DNA from: Ruegeria sediminis
GTDB taxonomy: Bacteria; Pseudomonadota; Alphaproteobacteria; Rhodobacterales; Rhodobacteraceae
Assembly (NCBI RefSeq): GCF_005938215.1
Contig: NZ_VCPD01000002.1
Span: 434,001 to 498,000, forward strand
Length of the DNA: 64,000 nucleotides
Reading direction: 5' to 3'
In this document: positions 53,658 through 64,000 of the stretch, piece by piece
How the letters are laid out: each line of letters opens with the position of its first letter
Numbering within the stretch: the stretch's first letter is position 1
Position numbers and translations under genes: made by a program
The notes under the pieces: generated by a model
Told to the model about the DNA's origin: nothing
Database searches by the model: none
The model's input: the letters and a program-made list of their open reading frames with translations, nothing else

Positions 53658-54397
53658 GTGCGGCTCCTTTCGAGTGCTGTGACCAGTGCCGCGACGGACG
53701 CGGCGTTGTCGGCCCAGGGGATGCCGTCGGCATCGGTCAGGCCGTTTTCGAATCCAACCCGCAAGTCGCCGCCGCGCGCGGCGGCGGCAAGCAGGCAGGC
53801 ATGTTCCTGCGGTCCGAAGGCGCAGACCATCCAGGGCGCGTCCGTCGGAAGGAACCGGTCCAGATCCTCGGGGCGCGAGACCTGTCCAGTCGCATAGCGG
53901 CCCAGGACGAACAGCCTGTCGGCCTGTTCGGGCCGGACGATGCCCTGCGACCGCCAGCGCGTCAGTAGGGCGACGTCTTCGGCATCATAAAGGATGTGCT
54001 GCACGCGCGTCCCCTGCGCCGCGCAGGCGCCGTAGACGCGGTCGACAAGCTCGGGCTCGCGCGCGATCTCGCGCACCGAGATCGAGGCCCAGTAGGGGCA
54101 CACCGCCAGGACGCAGGCCAGCTGTGCGGACACGTCGTAGATCCCGGCGGCCTCGGTGGTGATCTGGACCTGCATCTGCGGAACGGCCTGCCGCAATTCG
54201 CCCAGCACCTCGCGATAGCGTCCGGGGTCAAGGGAATGGCGGCCGTCGGCGTCCCGCACGTGCAGGTGCAACCCCTGCGCCCCGGCGGCGAAACAGGCGC
54301 GGGCGGCGGCGACGGTCTCGTCGGTGGTCACAGGTAGCGCCGGATGATCCGAGTGCCCGCGCCGCGCCCCGTTCGGAGCCACCAGGATATAGGGCAT
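53654..54397 (-). CDS. BKACE-family beta-keto acid cleavage enzyme (DUF849)
   Basis: A 247-residue TIM-barrel enzyme. BKACE members condense a beta-keto acid with acetyl-CoA and split it. The metal/substrate residues are visible: H44 and H46 with R48 in GLHLHVRDADG, and R213 and E217 in LRVGFENGL. The residue after E217 is Asn rather than the common Asp. It is shorter than typical members (270-310). The ATG at 54397 was chosen to match the family N-terminus; an in-frame ATG at 54454 would add 19 residues. It is first in an operon with the aminotransferase and divergent from an RpiR regulator. Confidence 0.85.
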   Translation of the reverse strand: MPYILVAPNGARRGHSDHPALPVTTDETVAAARACFAAGAQGLHLHVRDADGRHSLDPGRYREVLGELRQAVPQMQVQITTEAAGIYDVSAQLACVLAVCPYWASISVREIAREPELVDRVYGACAAQGTRVQHILYDAEDVALLTRWRSQGIVRPEQADRLFVLGRYATGQVSRPEDLDRFLPTDAPWMVCAFGPQEHACLLAAAARGGDLRVGFENGLTDADGIPWADNAASVAALVTALERSRT

Positions 54398-54527
54398 ACC
54401 CGTTCGCGAATGCCGCGCGCTTTCAGGGCCGGGAAAGTGAGAGCCGTGGTTCATGTTTCGCACCGTTTGACCAGCGTAGCAGGCAGATGCGCCCAACCGG
54501 CCGCGTTTTCAATTTCAATTCATCATA

Positions 54528-54537
54528 ACATATGTTT
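54528..54537. promoter_or_regulatory. AT-rich palindrome between BKACE and RpiR genes
   Basis: The perfect palindrome AACATATGTT lies 10 bp before the RpiR ATG in an unusually AT-rich divergent region (TTTCAATTTCAATTCATC precedes it). It is a candidate RpiR operator or promoter element. Confidence 0.35.
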
Positions 54538-54547
54538 TATTTTCGCC

Positions 54548-55447
54548 ATGCCGCCGACACCCGCCCAGATCCTCGCCCGTCTCCGGGCGGAAATCGACAC
54601 CCTGCCGCCGCAGCTTCAGGCCGCGGCGAAACATGTCATCGATCATCCCGGCGATTTCGGGATCGACCCGGTCCGCGTCACCGCCGCCAGGATCGGGGTC
54701 AGCACCAACGCGCTGGTGCGGTTGGCCGAACGCTTGGGGTTCGACGGGTTCGACGCCTTCCGCGAACCGTTCCGTGCCGCGCTGGTCACCGAAAGCGAGG
54801 ACAGGCTGGGGTCCGACTGGCTGGACCGGATGGCGCAGGGCGACGCCTTTGCCGGAAAGCAATCCGCCCTTGCCCGCAACGAGATCAACATCGTCGCGCG
54901 GTCGCTTCGGTTGATGGCGCCCGAAAGGGTGCAGGCCGCGGTCGGTCACGTCACCGGGGCCAAACGGTGCTTCGTCACCGCGACGCGGGCCAGCTATGCC
55001 CTTGCCTACTATTTTCACTACGTGGGCCGGATGGCGCTGCCGGGGCTGCAGCTGGTGCCGCGGCACATGGGGTCGGCGCTGGACGATCTGCTGGATGCGG
55101 ACGGGAACGATTGCCTGCTGGCCATCACCTTTGCCCCCTACTCGGCCGAGACCATCAGATCGCTGCGTTTCGCCCGCGACCGCGGCGCGCGCATCGTGCT
55201 GATCTCGGACAGCGAGGTCATCGCGCCGCGGATCGAGCCCGATGTCGTCCTGCCGGTCAGCACACAATCGTTGCATCATTTCGGCTGTTTCGCCGGCGCG
55301 ATGGTGGTGCTGGATTGCCTGCTGGGCCACCTGGTCGCCGCCGGAGGCGACGCGGCACGCCAACGCATCGCGGATTACGAGGCGATGCGCGAGGACACCG
55401 CCGCCTATTGGAAGGCGCCGCGGAAACCGCGCGTCCGTGGCGGCTGA
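54548..55447 (+). CDS. RpiR-family regulator (HTH + SIS)
   Basis: A 299-residue regulator. The N-terminal HTH_6 domain has PPQLQAAAKHVIDHPGDFGID and the recognition part ARIGVSTNALVRLAERLGFDGFDAFREPFR. The C-terminal SIS domain (about 130-270) contains DCLLAITFAPYSAETIRSLRFARDRGARIVLISD, a sugar/phosphate-binding fold. It is divergent from the BKACE-aminotransferase operon and likely controls it. The ATG at 54548 fits the family N-terminus. The effector is unknown. Confidence 0.9.
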   Translation: MPPTPAQILARLRAEIDTLPPQLQAAAKHVIDHPGDFGIDPVRVTAARIGVSTNALVRLAERLGFDGFDAFREPFRAALVTESEDRLGSDWLDRMAQGDAFAGKQSALARNEINIVARSLRLMAPERVQAAVGHVTGAKRCFVTATRASYALAYYFHYVGRMALPGLQLVPRHMGSALDDLLDADGNDCLLAITFAPYSAETIRSLRFARDRGARIVLISDSEVIAPRIEPDVVLPVSTQSLHHFGCFAGAMVVLDCLLGHLVAAGGDAARQRIADYEAMREDTAAYWKAPRKPRVRGG

Positions 55448-55461
55448 GCCGGAACGAAGAA

Positions 55462-55481
55462 CCCCCGCGCTGCGGCGGGGG
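55462..55481. terminator. Bidirectional stem-loop between RpiR and coxM genes
   Basis: CCCCCGC (55462-55468) pairs with GCGGGGG (55475-55481). On the minus strand it is followed by TTCTTCGTT, so it likely ends the coxSLM transcript. Confidence 0.6.
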
Positions 55482-55508
55482 CTCCATGAGGCAATGTCAC
55501 GCCGGGCG

Positions 55509-56300
55509 TCAACCGGCCGCGGCGACCGCGCGCCGGGTCAGAACGCCCACCAGATGGGCGCGGTATTCCTTGCTGCCGTGCAGATCGCCGATCATGTTCA
55601 TGGGGTTGATCCTCAAGCCCATGACCGCATCGGGACGGAACTCCCTGCTCAGCGCCTGCTCGGCCTCGCCCCAGCGGAAAACGCCGTCCTCCGAGGCCCC
55701 GGTCACCGCGACCCGCACGCCGTCGGCGTATCTGGCCACGAACACCCCCACCAGCGCAAAGCGCGAGGCGGGCTGCAGGAACTTCTGATAGTTCGCGGCC
55801 TGCGGCACCGGGAAGCGCACCGAGGTGATGATCTCGGCATCGGACAGGGCCGTGGTGAACATGCCCTGGAAGAAGTCATCTGCGGCGATGTCGCGCGCGT
55901 TGGTGCGGATCGTTGCGCCCGACCCCAGAACCGCCGCCGGATAACAGGCGGAGGGGTCGTTGTTGGCCAGCGAGCCGCCGATCGTGCCGCGGTTGCGCAC
56001 CGCGGGATCGCCGATATGGCTGGCAAGCTCGGCCAGCGCCGGGTACTTGTCCGCCGCCTCGCGCGCCACGGTGGCATGGGTCGTGCCGCCGCCGATGGCG
56101 AGCGATCCGTCATCCTCGACGCAGACGCCCTTCATCTCGGCGATGCCGCTCAGGCTCACCAGTTTGGCCGGCGCCGCCAGCCGCTGCTTCAGCGTGGGGA
56201 TCAGGGTCTGCCCGCCACCCAGCGCCTGGGCTTCTTCCGCGCCCAGCGCGGCTACCGCTTCGGCGACCGTCGAGGGCTTTTCGAACTCGAAACTGTACAT
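55509..56300 (-). CDS. coxM: CO dehydrogenase-type medium subunit (FAD)
   Basis: A 263-residue FAD-binding subunit of a molybdenum hydroxylase. AQALGGGQTLIPTLKQRLA and IGGGTTHATVA are the two FAD-binding glycine motifs, and IGDPAVRNRGTIGGSLANNDPS the third. It starts MYSFEFEKPSTVAEAVAAL. It passes electrons from the CoxS iron-sulfur clusters to the quinone side. It is the last structural gene in the order S-L-M typical of form II. Confidence 0.92.
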   Translation of the reverse strand: MYSFEFEKPSTVAEAVAALGAEEAQALGGGQTLIPTLKQRLAAPAKLVSLSGIAEMKGVCVEDDGSLAIGGGTTHATVAREAADKYPALAELASHIGDPAVRNRGTIGGSLANNDPSACYPAAVLGSGATIRTNARDIAADDFFQGMFTTALSDAEIITSVRFPVPQAANYQKFLQPASRFALVGVFVARYADGVRVAVTGASEDGVFRWGEAEQALSREFRPDAVMGLRINPMNMIGDLHGSKEYRAHLVGVLTRRAVAAAG

Positions 56301-56334
56301 TTCGCTTTTCCTTTCCGAAGAGCGTCGGTCCGCC

Positions 56335-56400
56335 CTTCATCTTTTCTGGAAATTCCCCGGGGGTTGCCATTGTCGCGCCATTGGTCCGAGGGACAATGGC
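56335..56400 (-). repeat. Hairpin-plus-motif repeat, copy A (between coxL and coxM)
   Basis: On the minus strand, GCCATTGTC/GACAATGGC (56400-56392 with 56374-56366) forms a stem, followed by AACCCCCGGGGAATTTCC and AGAAAAGATGAAG (to 56335). Copy B at 63437-63484 has the same arrangement and nearly the same motif. I recall similar hairpin plus CCCCGGAGTATTT...GATGAAG sequences as common between Rhodobacterales genes. Confidence 0.65.
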
Positions 56401-56433
56401 GACGGGGCAGGCCCCCGGTCCCTTGCCATCCGC

Positions 56434-58794
<2,361 letters not shown>

Positions 58795-58819
58795 TGCTTG
58801 TTCTCCTCCCATGTGGGTC

Positions 58820-58873
58820 GGCGGGATTGGCCCCGCCCTGCATCCGTGACGGTCGGGCGGGGATCATCCCGCC
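58820..58873. repeat. Long two-part hairpin between coxS and coxL
   Basis: GGCGGGAT (58820-58827) pairs with ATCCCGCC (58866-58873), and CCCCGCCC (58831-58838) with GGGCGGGG (58855-58862), with symmetric 3-nt internal loops. It fills most of the 86-bp gap between coxS and coxL. It is probably an mRNA stability or attenuation element setting subunit ratios. Confidence 0.65.
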
Positions 58874-58880
58874 ACCCCCG

Positions 58881-59366
<486 letters not shown>

Positions 59367-59476
59367 GAGATCCTCCCTTTTGGTTTTTCTCCCTTGGCGG
59401 GGAGTTAAGCATGGCGACCGGGGTTTGAGAACAGGTTTCTTCGTTCTTTCGACTAAGGTCTAACTTGTTTCCCCAT

Positions 59477-60493
59477 TTACGAAATGGAACCGCCGCGCGG
59501 TTTTCCCGAGCGCGGCTGCGGGCGGGTCGGGATTTCCTTGAGCAGGCCGCCCACCCCCATCGCGGCGATGTCGGCGCCGGTCGTCTCGATCCCGCAGGCG
59601 ACGCGGGAAAGCACCCAGTCGGCCCCGTTCAGCGCGGGCGACCGGGCGCAGCCCGGCAGGCCGATCACGGGGCGTCCGCCGGCGTCACCCAGGAACAGGA
59701 GGTTGCCGGGATCGACCGGCATCCCGAAGCGGTCCACGCTGCCGCCGGCGGCGCGCACGGCGCTGGGGCCGACATCGTCGGGGTCAGAGGTGGCCGAGCC
59801 GGTCAGGATCATCACAAGATCGCCCGCGACGTCGGAAATCGCGCCCGCGATCTCGCCGGTCCGGTGCGGCACGGTGCGGATGTCGGCCAGTTCCATGCCC
59901 AACGCCTCGACCCGGCCGCGAATCGCGGCGATGCCCTTTTCGTTCGGAGGGCCACCCGGGATCTCGGTGACCACCAGTCCGGCGCTGGCATGGATGGCGC
60001 GCCTCAGGCGGATGGCGTCCTGCGCCTGTTCCGCGGCGCGTTCCACATCCGCGCGCGGCACCGCGTAGGAGATCACCTTGATCGTCGCCACCATGCCGCC
60101 CGCGCCCATCTGCTGGTATTGCGGCACCGTCGCGACGGTGATCATCGGATGCACCCGGTTGAACCGCTCGATCGCGGCCACGTCGAGCGTCACAACGCCG
60201 GGCGCGTCCGCCACGATGTTGACGCGGCCCGTGAACGGGTCGGTGACGCGCAGGTTGACCGTGGCCGGATCGGGCACCAGCGCGCGGGCAAGCAACTGCG
60301 CGGCCTCGTCCTCGTGGCAGTCGCCCGGCTCCATCCGGGCGACGATCACCTCGTCGATGCCCGCGGCGGTCAGGATCCCGAGCTGTTCGGCCTGCAGCTT
60401 CATGCCCTTGCGCAGCTTGCGTTCGCCGGCCTTGACCGAATGCGCCAGAATCGCGCCTTCGGCCTCGGCCACCGGAACGGGGCCGAACCTCAT
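59477..60493 (-). CDS. Molybdopterin-binding protein of the cox cluster
   Basis: A 338-residue protein starting MRFGPVPVAEAEGAILAHSVKAG. The C-terminal half has DLVMILTGSATSDPDDVGPSAV and a PGNLLFLGDAGGRPVIGLPGCARSP segment, resembling the MoaB/Mog/MoeA molybdopterin-binding fold. It is like the molybdopterin half of larger MobA-fused proteins seen with XdhC genes, but no MobA-type nucleotidyltransferase domain is attached here. It probably helps make or insert the CoxL cofactor. It overlaps the xdhC-like gene by 4 bp. Confidence 0.78.
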   Translation of the reverse strand: MRFGPVPVAEAEGAILAHSVKAGERKLRKGMKLQAEQLGILTAAGIDEVIVARMEPGDCHEDEAAQLLARALVPDPATVNLRVTDPFTGRVNIVADAPGVVTLDVAAIERFNRVHPMITVATVPQYQQMGAGGMVATIKVISYAVPRADVERAAEQAQDAIRLRRAIHASAGLVVTEIPGGPPNEKGIAAIRGRVEALGMELADIRTVPHRTGEIAGAISDVAGDLVMILTGSATSDPDDVGPSAVRAAGGSVDRFGMPVDPGNLLFLGDAGGRPVIGLPGCARSPALNGADWVLSRVACGIETTGADIAAMGVGGLLKEIPTRPQPRSGKPRGGSIS

Positions 60494-61458
60494 GCCTTGC
60501 CCCGCAGCACGGCGGTCATCTGGGCCAGGATCGCCACGGCGATCTCCGCAGGGCCGGCCGCGCCGATATCCAGCCCGATGGGCCCGTGAATGCGGCCGAT
60601 CTGTTCGTCGGTGAACCCCGCCTCGTACATCCGCGCGACCCGCTTGGCGTGGGTCCGGGTCGAGCCCAGCGCGCCGATGTAGAACACGCCCGCGCCCAGC
60701 GCGGCCTTCAGCGCGGGATCGTCCAGTTTGGGATCGTGGGTCAGCAGCACCATCGCAGTGCGCGCGTCGAGCCCCAGCTTCGCCACCGCCTCGTCGGGCC
60801 AGTCGGTGAGGATCGTTTCGCCCGGGAACCGCTTGTCCGAGGCGAATGCCTCGCGCGGGTCGATGATGACCGGGTCATAGCCCGCGATCCGCGCCATCGG
60901 CACCAGCGCCTGCGCAATGTGGACCGCGCCCACCACGATCAGCCGCAGCGGCGGGTTGTGGACGGCGACGAAGGTCTGGCCGTCCTCTTCAAAGCCGGAC
61001 CGGTCCATGCGCATCCGCTCGGGATAGGCGCCGCGCTTCAACTCGCGGTGGCCGGTCGCCATGTTGACCTCGTAGGCCAGCGCCTCGCGCCGGGACCGCG
61101 CCTCGACCAGTTCCGCCAGCATCGCCTCGGGCAGGACCGAGCCGACCGGCTCGACCAGCACCCGGATGGTGCCGCCGCAGGCCAGACCCACGGCAAAGGC
61201 GTCCTCGTCGCTGACGCCGAATTCCAGCAGGCGCGCCTCGCCCTCGTCGATGGCCTCGAGCGCCTCGACGATCACCGCGCCTTCGACGCAGCCGCCCGAG
61301 ACCGAGCCTTCGATTCGTCCGTCCCCGCCAATGACCAGCTGCGCCCCCACCCGGCGCGGGGCGCTGCCCCAGGTCTCGACCACGGTGGCGAGGGCCGCGC
61401 CCGTGCCTTTCCGGTGCCAGCGCAGGGCGGTTTCGGGGCCGTTGTCAAATCTGTCCAT
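60490..61458 (-). CDS. XdhC/CoxI-family molybdenum cofactor maturation protein
   Basis: A 322-residue XdhC/CoxI protein. The N-terminal domain has ATVVETWGSAPRRVGAQLVI and SVSGGCVEGAVIVEA plus GLACGGTIRVLVEP. The C-terminal Rossmann-like domain has LRLIVVGAVHIAQALVPMARIAGYDPVIIDPRE and ends in GPIGLDIGAAGPAEIAVAILAQ. XdhC binds and inserts the sulfurated molybdenum cofactor into xanthine-dehydrogenase-type enzymes. The ATG at 61458 has GGAGG upstream. It is the first of a two-gene unit. Confidence 0.9.
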   Translation of the reverse strand: MDRFDNGPETALRWHRKGTGAALATVVETWGSAPRRVGAQLVIGGDGRIEGSVSGGCVEGAVIVEALEAIDEGEARLLEFGVSDEDAFAVGLACGGTIRVLVEPVGSVLPEAMLAELVEARSRREALAYEVNMATGHRELKRGAYPERMRMDRSGFEEDGQTFVAVHNPPLRLIVVGAVHIAQALVPMARIAGYDPVIIDPREAFASDKRFPGETILTDWPDEAVAKLGLDARTAMVLLTHDPKLDDPALKAALGAGVFYIGALGSTRTHAKRVARMYEAGFTDEQIGRIHGPIGLDIGAAGPAEIAVAILAQMTAVLRGKA

Positions 61459-61507
61459 CAGAGCCTCCCGGGTAGTTCGCACCAACATAAGGAGGTTTCG
61501 GGCAATG

Positions 61508-61544
61508 AAAAGCGGCCCGGCGGGAACACGGTTCGCCGGGCCGC
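61508..61544 (-). terminator. Terminator between the Cys-rich gene and xdhC
   Basis: An 11-bp stem, GCGGCCCGGCG (61512-61522) with CGCCGGGCCGC (61534-61544). Read on the minus strand it is followed by TTTTCATT. It lies about 200 bp past the Cys-rich gene's stop and 50 bp before the xdhC start. The rest of this 293-bp gap shows no credible gene. Confidence 0.75.
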
Positions 61545-61751
61545 AACGCGTGGCGGGTATTTTGGCGCGAGACGCCACGCGCATCTCTGTCCCCCGCAGG
61601 CCGCCCCCCGGTGCCTGTGGCCCCGGGCGGACGCAATGCGATCGGAGACCCCCATACACCCGGGCATCCGTTTTCTGCATGACATGGATCAAGCGGGACG
61701 GCGATCAGGTCAGCCTGCGCAGGAGCTTTGTGTCGCCCCAGCGCGTCAGGC

Positions 61752-62084
61752 TCAGGTATCGCCTTCGCCCGTCTGGGCGCCGGCGTCGGTCACCGGGTTT
61801 CGCGCGGTCATCCGGATCCGGCCGTCGGAGCTGAAGTAATGCACCAGCGGCCCGGCGAGCGTAAAGTGGCGTTCGAGATCCTCGGTATAGTCGCTGCCCG
61901 CCAGAGACAGCACCGCCGATTTCAGGGCCGCGGAAATCCGGGCCGGGTCGGCGGTGACTTCGGGCGAAAGCGTCATGCAGACCGACTGGGCCTGCCCGTC
62001 CAGGACAAGGCACATGGGGGTCTGGCCGGGATCACAGCACGCCGAACCGCCCGGAGGATCGACGCAATTCACGCAATTGGACAT
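61752..62084 (-). CDS. Hypothetical protein with Cys-rich N-terminus
   Basis: A 110-residue protein of unknown function. The first 30 residues (MSNCVNCVDPPGGSACCDPGQ onward) hold six cysteines as CxxC, CC and a single C, a likely metal or disulfide site. The rest is mixed alpha/beta with FTLAGPLVHYFSSDGRIRMTARNPV. There is no signal peptide. The ATG at 62084 has only a weak ribosome-binding site; an in-frame ATG at 62132 would add 16 residues. It lies between XdhC and CoxE genes on the same strand. Confidence 0.6.
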   Translation of the reverse strand: MSNCVNCVDPPGGSACCDPGQTPMCLVLDGQAQSVCMTLSPEVTADPARISAALKSAVLSLAGSDYTEDLERHFTLAGPLVHYFSSDGRIRMTARNPVTDAGAQTGEGDT

Positions 62085-62177
62085 GCAAGCAACTCGTTCG
62101 TCGTGAAAGCCTTGGTAAAAGAGTAATTGCATTCGCCAGCTTTTTGAACAGCTTGCGGGCAGGAAGCGGCAAGCGTG

Positions 62178-63428
62178 TCACAGCGCGGCCATAAGGCGGG
62201 CCTTTTCGCCCACGTCATCGGGGCGCGAGATCACCTCGGCCAGTTCTTCGAGCGACGCGATCGAGTGACCGGCGCGGAAGCTGTCCACATGCGGCAGCAT
62301 GGCGGCGACGCCGCGCGCCCTTGGCGCGAAGTCATCCCACCTGAGCAGCGGGTTCAGCCAGATCAGGCGGCGCGAGGACAGGTGCAGCCGCTCCATCTCG
62401 TGCGCCAGCTGTTCGGGTTCTCCGCGGTCCAGCCCGTCGGTGATCAGCAGCACCACCGCCCCCTGCCCCGTGACGCGCCGCGACCAGTCGCGGTTGAAGA
62501 CGTGCAGGCATTCGCCGATCCGGGTTCCGCCCTCCCAATCCTGCGCCTCGGCGCCGGCGGCGGCAAGCGCCGCGTCCACGTCGCGCTGGTGCAGGTGCCG
62601 GGTGATGTTGGTCAGACGGGTGCCGAAGGTGAAGGCGTGGACCTTGGCCCAGCCCGCCCCCTTGGCGTTCGAGACTGCATGGAGGAAATGAAGGATCACG
62701 CGGCTGTACTGGCTCATCGAGCCGGAAATGTCGCAGAGCACCACCAGGTTGGGCCAGCGCGGGCGCGGCTGCATCCGGGCGATGTCGCGCAACTCGCCGC
62801 CCTGCCGCATGGCGGCGCGCAGGGTGCGGGCGCGGTCGATGCGGTGGCCCAGGTGGCTGGCCTGGCCGCGCCGCGACGGGATGGGTTGCACCGGCAGCGT
62901 CAGCCGCGCCAGCATCCGCCTGGCCTGCGCCATCTCGTCGGTGCTCATCTGTTCGAAGTCGAGCGTGCGCAGGCGCTCCTCGGTCGAGGCGGTGAGCGAG
63001 GCGTCGACCTCGATCTCGGTGTCTCCTTCCTGTTCCTCCGTTTCGGGCAGCTCGCGCTCGACGCCATCCAGCAGCGCCTCGGCGGCGCGTTTCTCGCCGG
63101 CCTGCGCCGCGCGTTCCTCCTGCACGCCCCGGATCGCAGGCAGCATCATCGCCATCATGTGTTCGAGATAGCGCGGGTCGCGCCAGTAAAGGCGGAAGAC
63201 CTGGGCGAACACGGCGCGGTGTTCCGGGCGGCTGACGAAACAGGCGTGCAGCGTCCAGTAGAAATCACGGCGTTCGGTGAAGCCCGCCGCCTCGACCGCG
63301 CGGATCGCGTCGATCACCCGTCCGGTGCCGATCGGCAGGCCAGCCTTGCGCAGGGCCCGGGCGAAATGGGTGATGTTCTGCGCCAGCTTGGGATCGTCTG
63401 GGATGTCGAGCGGGAGTTGTTCTGACAT
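62178..63428 (-). CDS. CoxE-like von Willebrand factor A protein
   Basis: A 416-residue VWA-domain protein of the CoxE family. The MIDAS metal site is visible as CDISGSMSQYSR (DxSxS), with the later Thr/Asp in VVLLITDGLDRG. The N-terminal half is helical and acidic (ELPETEEQEGDTEIEVD). CoxE works with the MoxR-type ATPase CoxD in maturing the CO dehydrogenase active site; that ATPase gene is immediately upstream. A GTG at 63431 precedes the ATG at 63428. Confidence 0.88.
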   Translation of the reverse strand: MSEQLPLDIPDDPKLAQNITHFARALRKAGLPIGTGRVIDAIRAVEAAGFTERRDFYWTLHACFVSRPEHRAVFAQVFRLYWRDPRYLEHMMAMMLPAIRGVQEERAAQAGEKRAAEALLDGVERELPETEEQEGDTEIEVDASLTASTEERLRTLDFEQMSTDEMAQARRMLARLTLPVQPIPSRRGQASHLGHRIDRARTLRAAMRQGGELRDIARMQPRPRWPNLVVLCDISGSMSQYSRVILHFLHAVSNAKGAGWAKVHAFTFGTRLTNITRHLHQRDVDAALAAAGAEAQDWEGGTRIGECLHVFNRDWSRRVTGQGAVVLLITDGLDRGEPEQLAHEMERLHLSSRRLIWLNPLLRWDDFAPRARGVAAMLPHVDSFRAGHSIASLEELAEVISRPDDVGEKARLMAAL

Positions 63429-63436
63429 CACGTTTC

Positions 63437-63484
63437 ATGGGGGCGCTGCCCCCATACCCCCGGAGTATTTCCGAAAAGATGAAG
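63437..63484 (+). repeat. Hairpin-plus-motif repeat, copy B (between coxD-like and coxE-like genes)
   Basis: ATGGGGGC (63437-63444) pairs with GCCCCCAT (63448-63455). It is followed by ACCCCCGGAGTATTTCC and GAAAAGATGAAG (to 63484). It has the same layout as copy A at 56335-56400, in the opposite orientation. Confidence 0.65.
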
Positions 63485-63486
63485 CA

Positions 63487-64000
63487 TCATGCCGGTTCGA
63501 GCGAAGCCTTGGCCTGGTCGAGGATGCGCTTGGCCTCGGAGCCCTGCAGTTTCTGGATGTCGTCCTGGTATTTCAGGATCGCGCCCAGCGTGTCGCCGAT
63601 CACCTCGGGGCTGAGGTTGATGACGTCGAGCGCCAACAGGCATTTGGCCCAGTCGATGGTTTCGGCCACCCCGGGTTTCTTGAACAGATCCTCGGTGCGC
63701 AGCTGCTGGACGAAGGCCACCACCTCGCGGCTGAGGTTTTCCGCCGCTTCGGGGGCGCGCGCGTGCAGGATCTCGACCTCGCGGTCGAAATCCGGGTAGT
63801 CGACCCAGTGATAGAGGCAGCGGCGCTTGAGCGCATCGTGAACTTCGCGGGTGCGGTTCGAAGTCAGGATCACGATGGGCGGCTCGGGCGCCTTGACGGT
63901 GCCGAGTTCGGGGATGGTGACCTGGAAATCCGAGAGCGCCTCGAGCAGAAAGGCTTCGAACGGCTCGTCGGTGCGGTCAAGTTCGTCGATCAGCAGGACC
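63487..64000 (-). CDS. MoxR-type AAA+ ATPase, CoxD-like (partial)
   Basis: Partial: the N-terminus lies beyond the right edge. The visible C-terminal 170 residues begin with Walker B VLLIDELDRTDEPFEAFLLEAL, then VILTSNRTREVHDALKRRCLYHW (sensor 1 and arginine-finger region). The lid domain ends in AKASLEPA. The pattern FLLEALSDFQVTIPELG is the MoxR pre-sensor segment. CoxD is proposed to build the CuSMo site of form I CO dehydrogenase together with CoxE; here it accompanies a form II enzyme. Confidence 0.9.
   Translation of the reverse strand, partial: VLLIDELDRTDEPFEAFLLEALSDFQVTIPELGTVKAPEPPIVILTSNRTREVHDALKRRCLYHWVDYPDFDREVEILHARAPEAAENLSREVVAFVQQLRTEDLFKKPGVAETIDWAKCLLALDVINLSPEVIGDTLGAILKYQDDIQKLQGSEAKRILDQAKASLEPA

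Noticed and set aside
61504..61834. ATG with a perfect AAGGAGG upstream on the plus strand
   Set aside because: The product is Arg/Pro-rich low-complexity, the start lies in a terminator stem, and the ORF overlaps the Cys-rich gene antisense. The AAGGAGG looks coincidental.

Overview
The window looks like chromosomal DNA from a high-GC alphaproteobacterium of the Rhodobacterales (Roseobacter/Ruegeria type). This rests on gene content rather than a marker gene: a TRAP-type DctPQM uptake system, a form II cox (carbon monoxide dehydrogenase-like) cluster, a ferredoxin-type sulfite reductase cluster with DUF2849 and DUF934 partners, a valine-catabolism set, and GC-rich codon use. No phage, transposase, CRISPR array or rRNA operon is visible. 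Three tRNA genes are present.

Layout. 1-8.4 kb: the 3' end of an Omp85-type outer membrane gene, purL, a bolA/small membrane protein/grxD group, zapA with a coupled coiled-coil gene and a possible 6S RNA, transketolase, and a bfd-bfr iron-storage pair. 8.5-13 kb: a DUF808 membrane protein, gap behind LacI-like repeated half-sites, coaD, a CBS-domain protein and a LysR regulator. 13-22.2 kb: valine catabolism (mmsA; then acyl-CoA dehydrogenase, 3-hydroxyisobutyryl-CoA hydrolase and mmsB), with an L,D-transpeptidase, a fasciclin protein, a methyltransferase, a YbdK-type ligase and a lipase-like hydrolase between the two parts. 22.2-34.7 kb: an RcnB-like protein, a VOC protein, uvrA, a rhodanese, two tandem tRNA-Asp genes, a pirin, tRNA-Val, lon, an isochorismatase-type hydrolase, tgt and an SPFH/NfeD pair.

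34.7-45.2 kb: two envelope hypotheticals, sufT and an A-type Fe-S carrier, a small dioxygenase-like fragment, tpiA, a yeast-type cytosine deaminase, then dctBD-dctPQM on the minus strand. 45.2-50.1 kb: an Lrp regulator divergent from a sulfur-assimilation operon (35-codon ORF, DUF2849, cysI, cysH, DUF934, fpr). 50.2-52.3 kb: a class III cyclase fused to an alpha/beta hydrolase, and infC, which appears to start at AUA. 52.3-55.5 kb: an aminotransferase/BKACE operon divergent from an RpiR regulator. 55.5-64 kb: coxSLM with a molybdopterin-binding protein, an XdhC/CoxI-like protein, a Cys-rich hypothetical, a CoxE-like VWA protein and the start of a CoxD-like MoxR ATPase running off the right edge.

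The strongest leads are regulatory. The DctD-like activator has lost both the Walker A lysine and the sigma54-contacting GAFTGA loop, yet two DctD-type operator palindromes are kept upstream of dctP and no -24/-12 promoter could be found. A 35-codon ORF is stop-start coupled to the sulfur operon. infC has an AUA start. Two copies of a hairpin-plus-motif repeat lie inside the cox cluster. Start sites were chosen by ribosome-binding sites, overlaps and family N-termini. All functional calls come from reading motifs by eye, without database searches.
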